Shown in pieces: positions 54,315 to 63,460 of a DNA stretch of 64,000 nt. Within the stretch, counting starts at the first letter, position 1. Each line of letters starts with the position of its first letter. The translations under genes and the position numbers were made by a program. This DNA comes from Paenibacillus sp. 1781tsa1 (lineage in GTDB: Bacteria > Bacillota > Bacilli > Paenibacillales > Paenibacillaceae): contig NZ_JAMYWY010000001.1 of assembly GCF_024159265.1 (NCBI RefSeq), forward strand, positions 806,001 through 870,000. The letters are read 5' to 3'. The notes under the pieces are model-generated. The model was not told where the DNA came from. It made no database searches and saw nothing but the letters and a program-made list of their open reading frames with translations.

Positions 54315-55214
54315 ATGCAAGAATTAACACATCTGGATCAACTTGAGGCTGAAGCGATATACATTATCAGAGAAGTAGCAGCGGAGTGCGAGAAACCGGT
54401 CATGTTGTATTCCGTCGGCAAGGACAGCTCGGTCATGCTGCATTTGGCCCTAAAGGCTTTCTACCCCGAGAAGCCGCCGTTCCCATTCATGCATATCGAT
54501 ACAACCTGGAAATTCAAGGAAATGATTGAGTTCCGCGACCGAAAGGCGAAGGAATTTGGTATCGAGATGATCGTGCACTCAAATGAAGAGGCTATTCAAC
54601 AAGGAATTAACCCCTTCGACCATGGCTCCGCATATACCGACATTATGAAAACCACAGCCCTGAAGCAGGGATTGGACAAATACGGATTCACGGTTGCGTT
54701 CGGTGGCGGAAGACGTGATGAGGAGAAGTCGCGTGCGAAGGAGCGGATTTTCTCGTTCCGGAACAAGAATCACTCGTGGGACCCTAAGAACCAACGTCCG
54801 GAGATGTGGAAGCTGTTCAACACGCGAATCAACAAGGGAGAGAGCATTCGAGTCTTTCCGCTGTCCAACTGGACTGAGAAGGATATCTGGCAATACATTC
54901 GTCGGGAGAACATCGATATCGTTCCGCTTTACTCCGCCGACGTAAGACCGATCGTTAATCGTGACGGGCATATCATCATGGTGGATGACGAGCGGATAAA
55001 GCTTGAGCCTGGTGAGAAGGTAGAGATGAAGAAGATTCGCTTCCGCACGTTGGGTTGTTACCCGCTCACGGGCGGTGTCGAGTCCGATGCTGTTACGCTG
55101 GATGAGATCATTGAGGAGACATTGGGTGCGTTATCTTCCGAACGGACCAGTCGGGTTATCGATCAAGAAGCGGCGGGAAGCATGGAACGACGCAAACGGG
55201 AGGGCTATTTCTAA
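54315..55214 (+). CDS. cysD: Sulfate adenylyltransferase subunit 2
   Basis: 299-residue small subunit of ATP sulfurylase (CysD), making APS from ATP and sulfate together with CysN. The PP-motif is [15 protein letters not shown] (~36-50); further family motifs include [51 protein letters not shown] and [20 protein letters not shown] lies 11 bases upstream. Next gene starts two bases after the stop. The CysDN type is unusual in Firmicutes, which mostly use the single-chain Sat, so transfer is likely. Confidence 0.93.
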   Translation: MQELTHLDQLEAEAIYIIREVAAECEKPVMLYSVGKDSSVMLHLALKAFYPEKPPFPFMHIDTTWKFKEMIEFRDRKAKEFGIEMIVHSNEEAIQQGINPFDHGSAYTDIMKTTALKQGLDKYGFTVAFGGGRRDEEKSRAKERIFSFRNKNHSWDPKNQRPEMWKLFNTRINKGESIRVFPLSNWTEKDIWQYIRRENIDIVPLYSADVRPIVNRDGHIIMVDDERIKLEPGEKVEMKKIRFRTLGCYPLTGGVESDAVTLDEIIEETLGALSSERTSRVIDQEAAGSMERRKREGYF

Positions 55215-55215
55215 C

Positions 55216-56889
55216 ATGAAGAGTCTACTTAAATTCATTACCTGCGGAAGTGTGGATGATGGCAAGTCCACGCTGATCGGACATATGCTCTATGAAGCCA
55301 AGCTGCTGTTTGCCGATCAAGAACGCGCGCTTGAGCTCGATAGTCGATTGGGAAGCCGAGGCGGCAAAATCGACTACTCGCTGCTCCTGGATGGTTTGCT
55401 GGCCGAACGCGAACAAGGGATTACCATTGATGTGGCATATCGTTATTTTACGACGTCTCATCGTTCCTTCATCGTGGCGGACACACCGGGACACGAAGAG
55501 TATACGCGCAACATGGCTGTAGGCGCTTCCTTTGCCGATCTAGCCATCATTCTGGTGGACGCTACCAAAGGCATCATTACCCAGACCAAACGCCATGCCC
55601 GGATCTGCGCCCTGATGGGGATCAAGCATCTCGTATTGGCTGTGAACAAGATGGATCTGGTCGGCTTCGATCAGAGGACGTTCGAGGCAATCAAGGAAGA
55701 GTTCATCCAAACGACTGCCGAATTCCAAATCAAGAGCATTCAGGTCATTCCCGTGTCTGCTACGGAAGGGGACAACATTACAACCCAGTCGCCGAATGCA
55801 CCCTGGTACGAGGGGTTAGCATTATTGCCGTATTTGGAAAGTATAGATGTTCATACTACCGATGATACGAAGCCTTTCATGATGCCAGTTCAGCGTGTAA
55901 GCAGACCGGACCATACGTTCCGTGGGTTCCAGGGCCAGATCGAGGCTGGAAAGATCTCGGTCGGAGACGAACTCATGACTCTGCCAAGTCGGGAGAAAGC
56001 CAAGGTTAAGCGGATTTTGGTGACGGACCAAGCTCAAGATTCGGCTTATGCTGGCCAACCGGTTACGATACAACTGGACCGCGAAGTTGATGTCTCGCGG
56101 GGTTGCGTGCTCACGATGGACAATCAAGTCCAAGAAGCTGACAGCTTCGCTTCTACAATCCTGTGGATGGACGATTCCGTCCTGACTCCGGGCAAGCATT
56201 ATTGGGTAAAGGTCGGAACGAAGACTCTTCCAGGCACTGTAACGGCGATTACCCATAAAATTGACATTAACACGGGCCATACCGTTCCGGCCGATCAAAT
56301 TGTTAAGAACGAATTGGCCAAGTGTGAATTCACGCTGTCGGATCAGATCGTCTTCGATTCCTTTGAACACAATAAGAGCATTGGAGGTTTTATCCTCATT
56401 GATCGTGTCACCAACATGACGTCTGCTTGCGGAGTCATCGATCAAGCTCTGAAGGGAGAAAGCCGATTTTCCACGCTGGATACGGGGATCACGAGAGATG
56501 TTCGCGCCCAGCAGAAAGGACAATCTCCACTGACGGTATGGTTTGCTGGCTCGGATACGGTAGCTCTCGCCAAGGAAGTGGAGAAGCGACTAATGTCATC
56601 CGGTTACCATACGATGCTGCTTGAGAGCGTCAGTGGAGAAACGCTCCGCGGAACGGCGGAGATGGCAAAGGTGTTGAACGACGCCGGCCTGATCTCACTG
56701 GTATCCCATGATTCTATCAGTGCGGGCGAACTTGAGACAGCTCGAGAGATCATCGGGGGCAAAGGATTTATCGAAGTTAACGCGGACGAGATCGGCGGAA
56801 TGTCCATCCAGGATGCCGCGAAATCCGTGGTTAAACGAGTCGTGCAATCCGTTATCGATCACAGTCCTTCGAATAACTACGACATTTAA
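55216..56889 (+). CDS. cysN: Sulfate adenylyltransferase subunit 1 with degenerate APS-kinase-like tail
   Basis: 557 residues from ATG 55216; an open frame to 55075 is an in-gene artefact of cysD overlap. The GTPase domain is intact: GSVDDGKST (G1), DTPGHEEYTRNM (G3), NKMDL (G4). Residues ~436-557 align in pattern with a CysC APS kinase (start TVWFAG, middle AEMAKVLNDAGLISLVS) but the P-loop GxxGxGKS is replaced by GSDTVALAKE and the domain is short (~120 residues against ~170-200). It probably cannot phosphorylate APS itself. So the pathway may stop at APS or use another APS kinase. Confidence 0.9.
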   Translation: MKSLLKFITCGSVDDGKSTLIGHMLYEAKLLFADQERALELDSRLGSRGGKIDYSLLLDGLLAEREQGITIDVAYRYFTTSHRSFIVADTPGHEEYTRNMAVGASFADLAIILVDATKGIITQTKRHARICALMGIKHLVLAVNKMDLVGFDQRTFEAIKEEFIQTTAEFQIKSIQVIPVSATEGDNITTQSPNAPWYEGLALLPYLESIDVHTTDDTKPFMMPVQRVSRPDHTFRGFQGQIEAGKISVGDELMTLPSREKAKVKRILVTDQAQDSAYAGQPVTIQLDREVDVSRGCVLTMDNQVQEADSFASTILWMDDSVLTPGKHYWVKVGTKTLPGTVTAITHKIDINTGHTVPADQIVKNELAKCEFTLSDQIVFDSFEHNKSIGGFILIDRVTNMTSACGVIDQALKGESRFSTLDTGITRDVRAQQKGQSPLTVWFAGSDTVALAKEVEKRLMSSGYHTMLLESVSGETLRGTAEMAKVLNDAGLISLVSHDSISAGELETAREIIGGKGFIEVNADEIGGMSIQDAAKSVVKRVVQSVIDHSPSNNYDI

Positions 56890-56904
56890 TAAGCATGTCC
56901 GATA

Positions 56905-56940
56905 AAGCGGTTGCCGATTAGGCAGCCGCTTGTTTGTTTC
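56905..56940 (+). terminator. Terminator of cysDN
   Basis: AAGCGG-TTGCC and GGCAGCCGCTT arms around GATTA, then GTTTGTTTC. Confidence 0.75.
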
Positions 56941-56972
56941 GTCAAGATCCCTTTATATGGGGAGACTGATCT

Positions 56973-57047
56973 CTGGATGCCAACATCACCCGTGCTGAGG
57001 TTGCAGCTATCGTCCAAAGAATATTGAAGGCTTCTGACTTGACTTAA
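56973..57047 (+). pseudogene. SLH-domain C-terminal remnant
   Basis: 24 codons in one frame: LDANITRAEVAAIVQRILKA followed by SDLT and a stop. NITRAEVAAIVQRxLxKSDLx is the closing motif of Paenibacillus S-layer-homology domains. No upstream part remains. Confidence 0.6.
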
Positions 57048-57054
57048 AACACCG

Positions 57055-57100
57055 AAAGGGTTCCCCCATGCAGGAAGAACTGCATAAGGGGAACCCCTTT
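57055..57100. terminator. Terminator between cysDN region and the LRR gene
   Basis: Long hairpin: AAAGGGTTCCCCC-ATGCAG and CTGCAT-AAGGGGAACCCCTTT with a T-run on plus; equivalent sequence opens the repeat copies. Confidence 0.8.
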
Positions 57101-57310
57101 TTGTCTTTGTTCCGATACCATCCACTAACTACAGTAGTCTAAAACTCCCATCATCCCAAACGGTAATTAATACACATGCACACCCGTACCAAGCACGGAC
57201 TTGTTTTGGACGGAATTACCGGAGAGATATACCTTTTGCAGATCAGGCAGCTGGCTTAGGGTCTCGATATTGGAAATGGCATTGTTCTCGAGATGAAGCT
57301 CTTCTATGGC
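57091..57310. repeat. Direct repeat, copy B (within LRR gene end)
   Basis: The intact counterpart of 53886-54105. The two copies lie in the same orientation and flank about 3 kb containing cysDN. Confidence 0.75.
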
Positions 57311-59044
57311 CTGCCAGTTGCGCATGAATTCGAGAGAAGCCAAATTGCTGTCTTGCAGAGTGAAGGAACGCAGAGCGGACAGTTTGGCAAAGTAAGGCAT
57401 CATTTGGTCAACTTCAGTAACAGAGGTATTGTTTATGCTGAAATATGGTTGCTCTAAGGTCAAATGTTCAAGCACGCTGTTCTCTGCGGCCGATTTTTGC
57501 TCAAAATTCAGCCTACACTCGGAGCACATGAGAGATTTCACCCGCTTCAAACGAAATAAAGCATCGCTCTCCTTATATAGTGACGAGTCGTAAATGTTCA
57601 GGGTCTCTAGGCTGGACAAGCCGTCCAGGGCACCAAGACGGGTGACTTCATCGATCTCCCAGAGGGAGAGTTGCTCCAGTTTCGGGAATTTCCCCAGCGC
57701 AGCCAAGTTCAATTCACCGCTTCCGCCACGGAGCGTCAGACTGGTTGCAGCCGGTGCCTTTAGACCGGTGAGAAAGGAGCTTGGAATTTCCACTCGCCCC
57801 GCATTAGGCAATGTCAGCGCTTCTGCTTTCTCGTAGTAACCGGACAACGTTAATTCCCGCAGAGAGGGCAGACTGTTTATGGCCTTTACCGAACTAAGCT
57901 GACTTAGAGAAGCCAGACGTAGTGTAGTAATGGAGTTTTTGCCGGCCAAGGGCTCCAGGCTTGAGAAGTTTACGTTTTCGATATCTAGCGTCTGTAGAGC
58001 AGGCATATTTTGTACAAAGTCGATGGACTTTACATTCGTTAAGAAGGACAACTGAAGCTCCTGAAGCTGGGTCAAGGCGTACAGCGGCTGCAGGTCTGTG
58101 GTTTCACTGTACTGTATGGATAAGGATGACAGCCCGGTCATGGAGGACAACCATCCCAGTTCATCGACAAAGGTGAGCGACAGGGACTTGAGCGGCAGCT
58201 TGTTCAACAGAAAGAAATCCGTTACGGACTCATCCACATAGGTAATGGATAAAGAGCTCAGATTAGGAAACTCCAGCAGCATGGCCAGTTCCTGATTGCT
58301 GCGAAGCTGAGTGGAAAGCTCCGTTATTTTAGTCTTGTCGCCAAAGTAGCCCGAAAATGTACTAAAGGATTCGTTAAAAGCGCCTCCATAACTTTTTAAT
58401 CCGGACATATGGGCCAAAGTGGTTTGATCCGTCTGGGAGATTTCATAGGTATTCGTCAGGTCCAATGCCGTCAGTCCCGTAAAGGCTTCAAAATCTCGCT
58501 GATCGATCTCCTGGCTATTCAGTTTCTTGTCCTGAGTAACATATGTGATTTTCTCAGCCTGTTCATCGCTGAAGGGATCGGAGAGGCTATATGTAAACGT
58601 CCACTGATCATTCTCCGAATACTCTACAGTTAAATAGCGAAGGCAAGCCAATTCCTCCTCTGTCGGCAGGGCAGATCCTTTATCGAAGATATCTCGCAAA
58701 AAGGAAAGAAGAACCTCGCTTTCGGGCATCTTTCGTACAGGCAGATTGGCTTCTGTTTTTGAATAGGTGGAGCTGTTGCTATAATAAAAATATGTACCGA
58801 TGGCGCCTGATATGACAAGCAGCAGTACCAATAACAGCCTTAGGGGGACGGAGACGGAGACGGACGGCTTCGGCGTGGCCTCAGGAACTGTCCCGTGGTA
58901 ATGATTAATGGTCTGGTCTACGTAATAGACATGATTTTGCTTCAATAAAAGCTCTGTCTCACAATAGGGACACTTTAAAATCTCACCCTCTTTGTATTCA
59001 ATTCTTCCGTTGCAATTGGGACAGTTTAACGGGATAAACGCCAC
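57167..59044 (-). CDS. Zinc-ribbon and leucine-rich-repeat membrane protein
   Basis: 625 residues. The N-terminus holds a CX2C...CX2C zinc ribbon (C8, C11, C25, C28), then a transmembrane helix (~67-88, LRLLLVLLLVISGAIGTYF). The C-terminal ~480 residues form irregular leucine-rich repeats such as LTALDLTNTYEIS, LQELQLSFLTNVKSIDF and IEELHLENNAISNIETLSQL. The LRR part is probably outside the membrane. GTG 59044 has AAGGAGAGG upstream; a longer ATG start at 59062 does not. Function unknown; similar proteins are often multi-copy in Paenibacillus. Confidence 0.75.
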   Translation of the reverse strand: MAFIPLNCPNCNGRIEYKEGEILKCPYCETELLLKQNHVYYVDQTINHYHGTVPEATPKPSVSVSVPLRLLLVLLLVISGAIGTYFYYSNSSTYSKTEANLPVRKMPESEVLLSFLRDIFDKGSALPTEEELACLRYLTVEYSENDQWTFTYSLSDPFSDEQAEKITYVTQDKKLNSQEIDQRDFEAFTGLTALDLTNTYEISQTDQTTLAHMSGLKSYGGAFNESFSTFSGYFGDKTKITELSTQLRSNQELAMLLEFPNLSSLSITYVDESVTDFFLLNKLPLKSLSLTFVDELGWLSSMTGLSSLSIQYSETTDLQPLYALTQLQELQLSFLTNVKSIDFVQNMPALQTLDIENVNFSSLEPLAGKNSITTLRLASLSQLSSVKAINSLPSLRELTLSGYYEKAEALTLPNAGRVEIPSSFLTGLKAPAATSLTLRGGSGELNLAALGKFPKLEQLSLWEIDEVTRLGALDGLSSLETLNIYDSSLYKESDALFRLKRVKSLMCSECRLNFEQKSAAENSVLEHLTLEQPYFSINNTSVTEVDQMMPYFAKLSALRSFTLQDSNLASLEFMRNWQAIEELHLENNAISNIETLSQLPDLQKVYLSGNSVQNKSVLGTGVHVY

Positions 59045-59348
59045 GAATGTCCTCTCCTTCATTTCATTATGATGTTCATAAGATCATGCTAAACGGTGAT
59101 CTGACTTCATTATACCTTGTGAATTTACGTTTGATGAGAGAAAGAAGTTTCACATAGCGGAGGGGCAAGGAAATCCTGCTCCTTTTTGATCTTTTGTAAG
59201 TATGGCTGGGGGAGGCATTAGACATCATCAAGCGAGCCGCAGCCTTTACCGGGACGGTTTATTTATGTTTATTGAACGCGAGGATGAGTATGTTATATTG
59301 AGGAGAGGAAAATCAAACGATACCATTACATAACAGGTGGGATGTAAG
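59045..59348. other. Divergent promoter region of LRR and ABC1-kinase genes
   Basis: A possible promoter for the kinase gene is TTGAAC (59272-59277) with TATATT (59294-59299), spacing 16. No gene supported. Confidence 0.5.
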
Positions 59349-61313
59349 ATGTTCTTTTTTATTACATTGCTCGTGTGCTTCGCTGTATTCATGTTGCTGA
59401 CTTCGTTCTTCAATAGAAAACATAAAGTTCTAATCTCGTTAGTCAGTTCGCTGGTAGTGAGTACGCTGCTTCAGGCTCTGGAGCAATTTTACCTAAGCGG
59501 TATTTTAGTGGCATCGTTTTTGGTTTATTTTATAATCGGAAATATCAGCACTTTAAAAAGCAATCAGCTTAGGCTAATCTTGGCGGTATTATTCAGTACG
59601 TCCATAGTAACACTGGTGCTCTCGTTTACATACTTCAATCAAACCGCAGCTCCACCGGATGCCGAGATTCTTAGAGTTATGTTTATGTACTACCCTTTAT
59701 TAGTTGTATTTATTGCCTGTTATATCTACATGCTCCTCAGCTTGTTCAATTTTAAAATGTTGCAAGCCACCAATCCGTTCCTCTATATCTGGAATAAGGT
59801 TCTTGCTTTCAGACGGATGATGCGTTTGTTCTGGATTATCTCACGTAAAGGTTTGGCTCATTTGATTCAGCAGGATCATGCCAAATTGCCCTTTGCGATT
59901 GCTGAGGTTTTGGATAACATGGGCGGCGTGTTTGTTAAGTTTGCTCAAGTGTTATCGACCAAAAAAGACATGCTGCCTGCCAACTATATTCAAGCGTTCT
60001 CCAGTCTGCATGATCAGGTTAAACCGCTGAGCCAAGATGAACTGAAAACAATCATTGACACTAGAATCGGAAATATGGATGAAACCTATGAATCCTTTGG
60101 GATGGAGCCGATTGCTGCGGCTTCGATCGGACAGGTTCATCTGGCAAAGCTAAAGTTAACGGGCGAGAAGGTTGTTGTTAAAATTCTAAGACCTGACGTG
60201 AAGCAGAAGATGACAGTGGATTTGGATATTTTGATCCAGTTTGTCACATGGCTGTCCGAACGCTCTATCAAAATCAAGAGGCTTGGGTTAATCCATTTGG
60301 CCGAAGGATTCAAACAGAATTTGCTTGAAGAAACCGATTTTGATATCGAGGCCTTAAATACGAATCTGTTACGAAAAGCCTTCCAGGAACATGATATTCA
60401 GATCCGTGTTCCTAAAATCTACGCCGAGTTCTCAACGAAACAGGTGCTCACCATGGAATATATCGAAGGAACCAGCTTCACAAAAGCGGTGACAAACGAC
60501 GTTTCGGTGAGGGTGATGCACGCATTTTTGGATCAAATTCTGATGATTGGTATCTTTCATGCGGACCCCCATCCTGGCAACATCATGCTTACTTCTGATG
60601 GAGAAGTTGCTTTGATCGACTTTGGTTCAGTGGGATATCTAACGGATGAGGAACGAGAAGGCATGCTAAGTTTCCTGATGGGTTACAGCACTAAAGATAC
60701 GAAAGAGATGGCCCTTGGCTTAACGCGAGTCTGTGAGGAAGGAGATTTACTGGATCATAAGCTGATTGAACAACGCCTTAATCGTTTGTTAGCAGAAGCA
60801 TCTTTCTCGCCAGACCCGACAAGTGTCATGATGAAACGTATGATGACCCTGATCACGGATATGGGGATGTCCTTAAAACCGACCATTGCTGGTGCGTTTA
60901 GGGCAATCATTACGCTGGATGGTACGTTGTCATCTGTAGATGATACCTATTCTTTATCCGCAGCAAGCCAGTCCTACGCCAGCCATATGGATAAAGGGCA
61001 GATGGTTAAGGAGCGCATAAGCAAGGTCAAGGACCAGATTACGGACTACCTTCCTAGATTATTGGAACTGCCTATTCTGAAGGAAAATAAAATTACGATT
61101 GCTCGTGAGCAAAATCATTCATTGAATGATGTTATAGGCACGTTAACGGTGGGGATTTTCACGGTGATCTGTATGGTTGTTATGCTCGCAAGCTTTGTAG
61201 TACAGAGCGAAATCATGCGATTTCTACTTGGTCCATTATCCATATCAGGCTTTGGTGTAGGGATGACCATTTTGAGCGTATCTGTAATTAAACATTTGAA
61301 GCCTAAGATGTAG
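59349..61313 (+). CDS. ABC1 kinase-like / UbiB family membrane protein
   Basis: 654 residues. The first ~140 residues contain four hydrophobic segments, then the UbiB/ABC1 domain: GGVFVKFAQVLSTKKDMLP (KxGQ-type motif, here with A), AAASIGQVHLAKL, VVVKILRP, FHADPHPGNIMLT and LIDFGSVGYL. Two terminal hydrophobic segments follow. UbiB proteins are atypical kinases or ATPases supporting isoprenoid quinone or lipid metabolism. The start at 59349 follows CAGGTGGG. Confidence 0.85.
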   Translation: MFFFITLLVCFAVFMLLTSFFNRKHKVLISLVSSLVVSTLLQALEQFYLSGILVASFLVYFIIGNISTLKSNQLRLILAVLFSTSIVTLVLSFTYFNQTAAPPDAEILRVMFMYYPLLVVFIACYIYMLLSLFNFKMLQATNPFLYIWNKVLAFRRMMRLFWIISRKGLAHLIQQDHAKLPFAIAEVLDNMGGVFVKFAQVLSTKKDMLPANYIQAFSSLHDQVKPLSQDELKTIIDTRIGNMDETYESFGMEPIAAASIGQVHLAKLKLTGEKVVVKILRPDVKQKMTVDLDILIQFVTWLSERSIKIKRLGLIHLAEGFKQNLLEETDFDIEALNTNLLRKAFQEHDIQIRVPKIYAEFSTKQVLTMEYIEGTSFTKAVTNDVSVRVMHAFLDQILMIGIFHADPHPGNIMLTSDGEVALIDFGSVGYLTDEEREGMLSFLMGYSTKDTKEMALGLTRVCEEGDLLDHKLIEQRLNRLLAEASFSPDPTSVMMKRMMTLITDMGMSLKPTIAGAFRAIITLDGTLSSVDDTYSLSAASQSYASHMDKGQMVKERISKVKDQITDYLPRLLELPILKENKITIAREQNHSLNDVIGTLTVGIFTVICMVVMLASFVVQSEIMRFLLGPLSISGFGVGMTILSVSVIKHLKPKM

Positions 61314-61719
61314 TGTAAAGATAGATCAGTCAGATCAGGTATGGAGAAACAATCATTTACTTTTTTTAAGGGTAGGTCGCACTGTGCCAGTATACGTAAT
61401 TCGAGATCGAATCGACGGATTATCTGCTAAAGTTTTAAACGAATGGTCGATTGCAGAGTACACTGACACGTATCGCTAAACATAAGCAGGCAACCGTCAA
61501 TCAATCGGAGCCTACAGAAGGCTCCATTCCGCTTGTGCAGTGCCTCGGAGGCTTTCATATTATGTTGCTTGGTGAACAAAACAGGAATTCGTGTTGCGGC
61601 CGGAGGACGACCTCGTAAACAGTAATGACACTGATGCCCGATTACGAGATTGACGGCCGCGCGTTAATCCGAGTTCATCTGGAACTCCCGAACCGAGCGA
61701 GGCATGATTAAATAAGTCA
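61314..61719. other. Intergenic region with possible gene remnants
   Basis: 406 bases. Contains a hairpin GGAGCC / GGCTCC (61509-61527) without a T-run, a possible response-regulator-like remnant (61463-61618) and no gene with a ribosome site. Confidence 0.4.
61463..61618 (+). pseudogene. Possible response-regulator (BTAD-type) remnant
   Basis: An open stretch reads LTRIAKHKQATVNQSEPTEG then SIPLVQCLGGFHIMLLGEQN and a stop. The part IPLVQCLGGFHI echoes the linker-to-BTAD region of SARP-like response regulators (xxVRCFGGFxV). It is too short for certainty. Confidence 0.2.
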
Positions 61720-62601
61720 TTAAGCGATCGAAGTAATGGGATGTTTAACTTGTACAGGGTAGAGATGATCACCAGGAGTTCTTACAAATAAGCCGTCATT
61801 GGTAAGGGTACTTTTTAAAACGAGATGTTCTGTTGCATCTGGTGTGAAATGAAAGGTTATTGTCTCCGTATCCTCATCTGCAATCTTATCCAAGATATAT
61901 TTCATATTTATATCGTTTAAGCTAACAACGTCGAAGAGCTCAATACGATTTTCTTCTTTTTGATAGATCACGATGGCGCTTTCATCTTCCAAGTGATAAA
62001 TATCGTTACTGAACACATTCAGGCAGTAAAACAGGAGTATGCCTTGAGTCTGGGCGGTTGCGAAATGCCGAGAAACGGGCAATCTTTCCGATGCGAATTT
62101 TTGAATAAGATGTAAATCATCCGCGTTAGTAATATCGAGTTTCCGAAGCTTAGCAGGTTTGAGTGATTTTTTTGCCGTATAATTCATTGAAAAAAGATGT
62201 TCTTCCACAGGCTTAAACCCAAACTTGGGGTAAAAATCAAGCACCGATTCATTGGCGAAAAGGTACATGTAATCATACTTGTTCTCGTATTCCTCTAAAA
62301 CTTTATTCATTAAACGTGTAGAGAGTCCTTTCCCCCGATAATCAGGATGTGTCATCACCGTGCCGATTTGAATCGCTTTTTTCTTCTCACCGTGAATGAT
62401 GAGCTCAAGGATGTTAATAGAAACGTTGGCAATCACCTGGTCCCCATCGACATATGAATAAGGGATGTAACCCTCGCCCCAGTATCCTTGTTGATACCAA
62501 TCTTCAAAGTTGATCTCAAACGTGTTGACAGCAAGCTCGAAAAAACTGTTGCGTAGTACTTCATTGTTTTTATAATTCTTCATAAATATTAATTCTTGCA
62601 T
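61720..62601 (-). CDS. GNAT family acetyltransferase (Eis/DUF-like two-domain)
   Basis: 293 residues. The N-terminal GNAT domain shows IQIGTVMTHPDYRGKGLSTR (acetyl-CoA loop, ~76-95) and YMYLFANESVLDFYPKFGF. The C-terminal ~150 residues form a second mixed domain. AAGGGGAGA precedes ATG 62601. Substrate unknown. Confidence 0.85.
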   Translation of the reverse strand: MQELIFMKNYKNNEVLRNSFFELAVNTFEINFEDWYQQGYWGEGYIPYSYVDGDQVIANVSINILELIIHGEKKKAIQIGTVMTHPDYRGKGLSTRLMNKVLEEYENKYDYMYLFANESVLDFYPKFGFKPVEEHLFSMNYTAKKSLKPAKLRKLDITNADDLHLIQKFASERLPVSRHFATAQTQGILLFYCLNVFSNDIYHLEDESAIVIYQKEENRIELFDVVSLNDINMKYILDKIADEDTETITFHFTPDATEHLVLKSTLTNDGLFVRTPGDHLYPVQVKHPITSIA

Positions 62602-62756
62602 GGTATTCTCCCCTTAATTCTCAAAAGTGACTTTTTGTATAGTGGTACGATCCCGTATTTAACTATGTAAAATATGATTACAGGTGACAATTCTGCTTAT
62701 AAGTTGTTGTTGGTTAAGCAGGAGTTGTAACAAGAGAAAGTGGAGTTTGGTATGAA

Positions 62757-62790
62757 AAGAGACGCGAGCGAATTCGCGTCTTCTTTTTTG
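62757..62790 (+). terminator. Orphan terminator-like hairpin
   Basis: GACGCGA / TCGCGTC arms around GCGAAT, then TTCTTTTTT. No gene ends just upstream on the plus strand. Confidence 0.6.
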
Positions 62791-62862
62791 CATGCTACAT
62801 AGGATAAGTTTAAATACAATTGCGTCAGTGAACTGTTTTTCACTATTCAAAATCTTGGTCCA

Positions 62863-63069
62863 TTACTCTACGGCAAAATGCACGACTGCACTATATAACA
62901 TCTTGTTGAGAATTGGGTGGTACGTCACTTGATGTTGAACTTGCTTCACCCGCAGCATTAATGCTTTGTTCATTCCGATTCGTTCTTCGATGGCTCGTTC
63001 CAGTTCACGGAAGTCATAAGCCTGCAAGCATTCGACTTTGTCTTTGATCATATCCAGTGAAATTTCCAT
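62863..63069 (-). CDS. yrzA: DUF2536 protein, YrzA-like
   Basis: 68-residue protein matching the YrzA/DUF2536 pattern: MEISLDMIKDKVECLQAYD, IEERIGMNKALMLRVKQVQH and YSAVVHFAVE at the end. GGAGGGGG precedes ATG. Function unknown. Confidence 0.85.
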   Translation of the reverse strand: MEISLDMIKDKVECLQAYDFRELERAIEERIGMNKALMLRVKQVQHQVTYHPILNKMLYSAVVHFAVE

Positions 63070-63460
63070 ATTTGATTCAGGCCCCCTCCAAATTATAATT
63101 TGCAGGTTAAAAGCCTGCCGAGCTTCATTTTAGAGGAGCTTTTCCAGTTCGGCAAGAGTAATCGGGCTGAAAATCTAATAAAGACGTGATAAAATCGGGA
63201 AAGGACAATTTCGAGATCATCGAACTTTCAATAATCTGAAGGTCTAATGGAAGTGCTAACAGATACTGATGTTTGAAGGAAGTTCATTTGCATGGTATAA
63301 GTGAAGAAGCAAGGAAACCATAATATGAATTGCAACGAAAACTGTTAATGTTAATTATAATGTAAACGATAGGCAAGCAGATTCAAGAGTTACGAGTTTT
63401 ACTATTTTTATTATTAATGAGGACATAGACTGTCCTGGTATGTATAGAGGAGCTTTTGAG
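63070..63460. other. Divergent region upstream of yrzA and dus
   Basis: 391 bases. A TATAAT (63356-63361) stands in very A/T-rich sequence and could be the dus -10; the best -35 (TTGCAA, 63330) is at a poor 20-base spacing. A small hairpin GCAGG / CCTGC is at ~63101-63118. Confidence 0.4.

Noticed and set aside
36277..57100. Prophage or integrative element with attachment sites
   Set aside because: No integrase, tRNA target or terminal repeat framing the region was found; only relic transposase and recombinase fragments.
59952..60140. Minus-strand frame within the UbiB-type gene
   Set aside because: Shadow frame with no ribosome site.
61384..61485. Short plus-strand frame starting GTG downstream of the UbiB-type gene
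   Set aside because: 34 codons with no ribosome site or recognisable domain.
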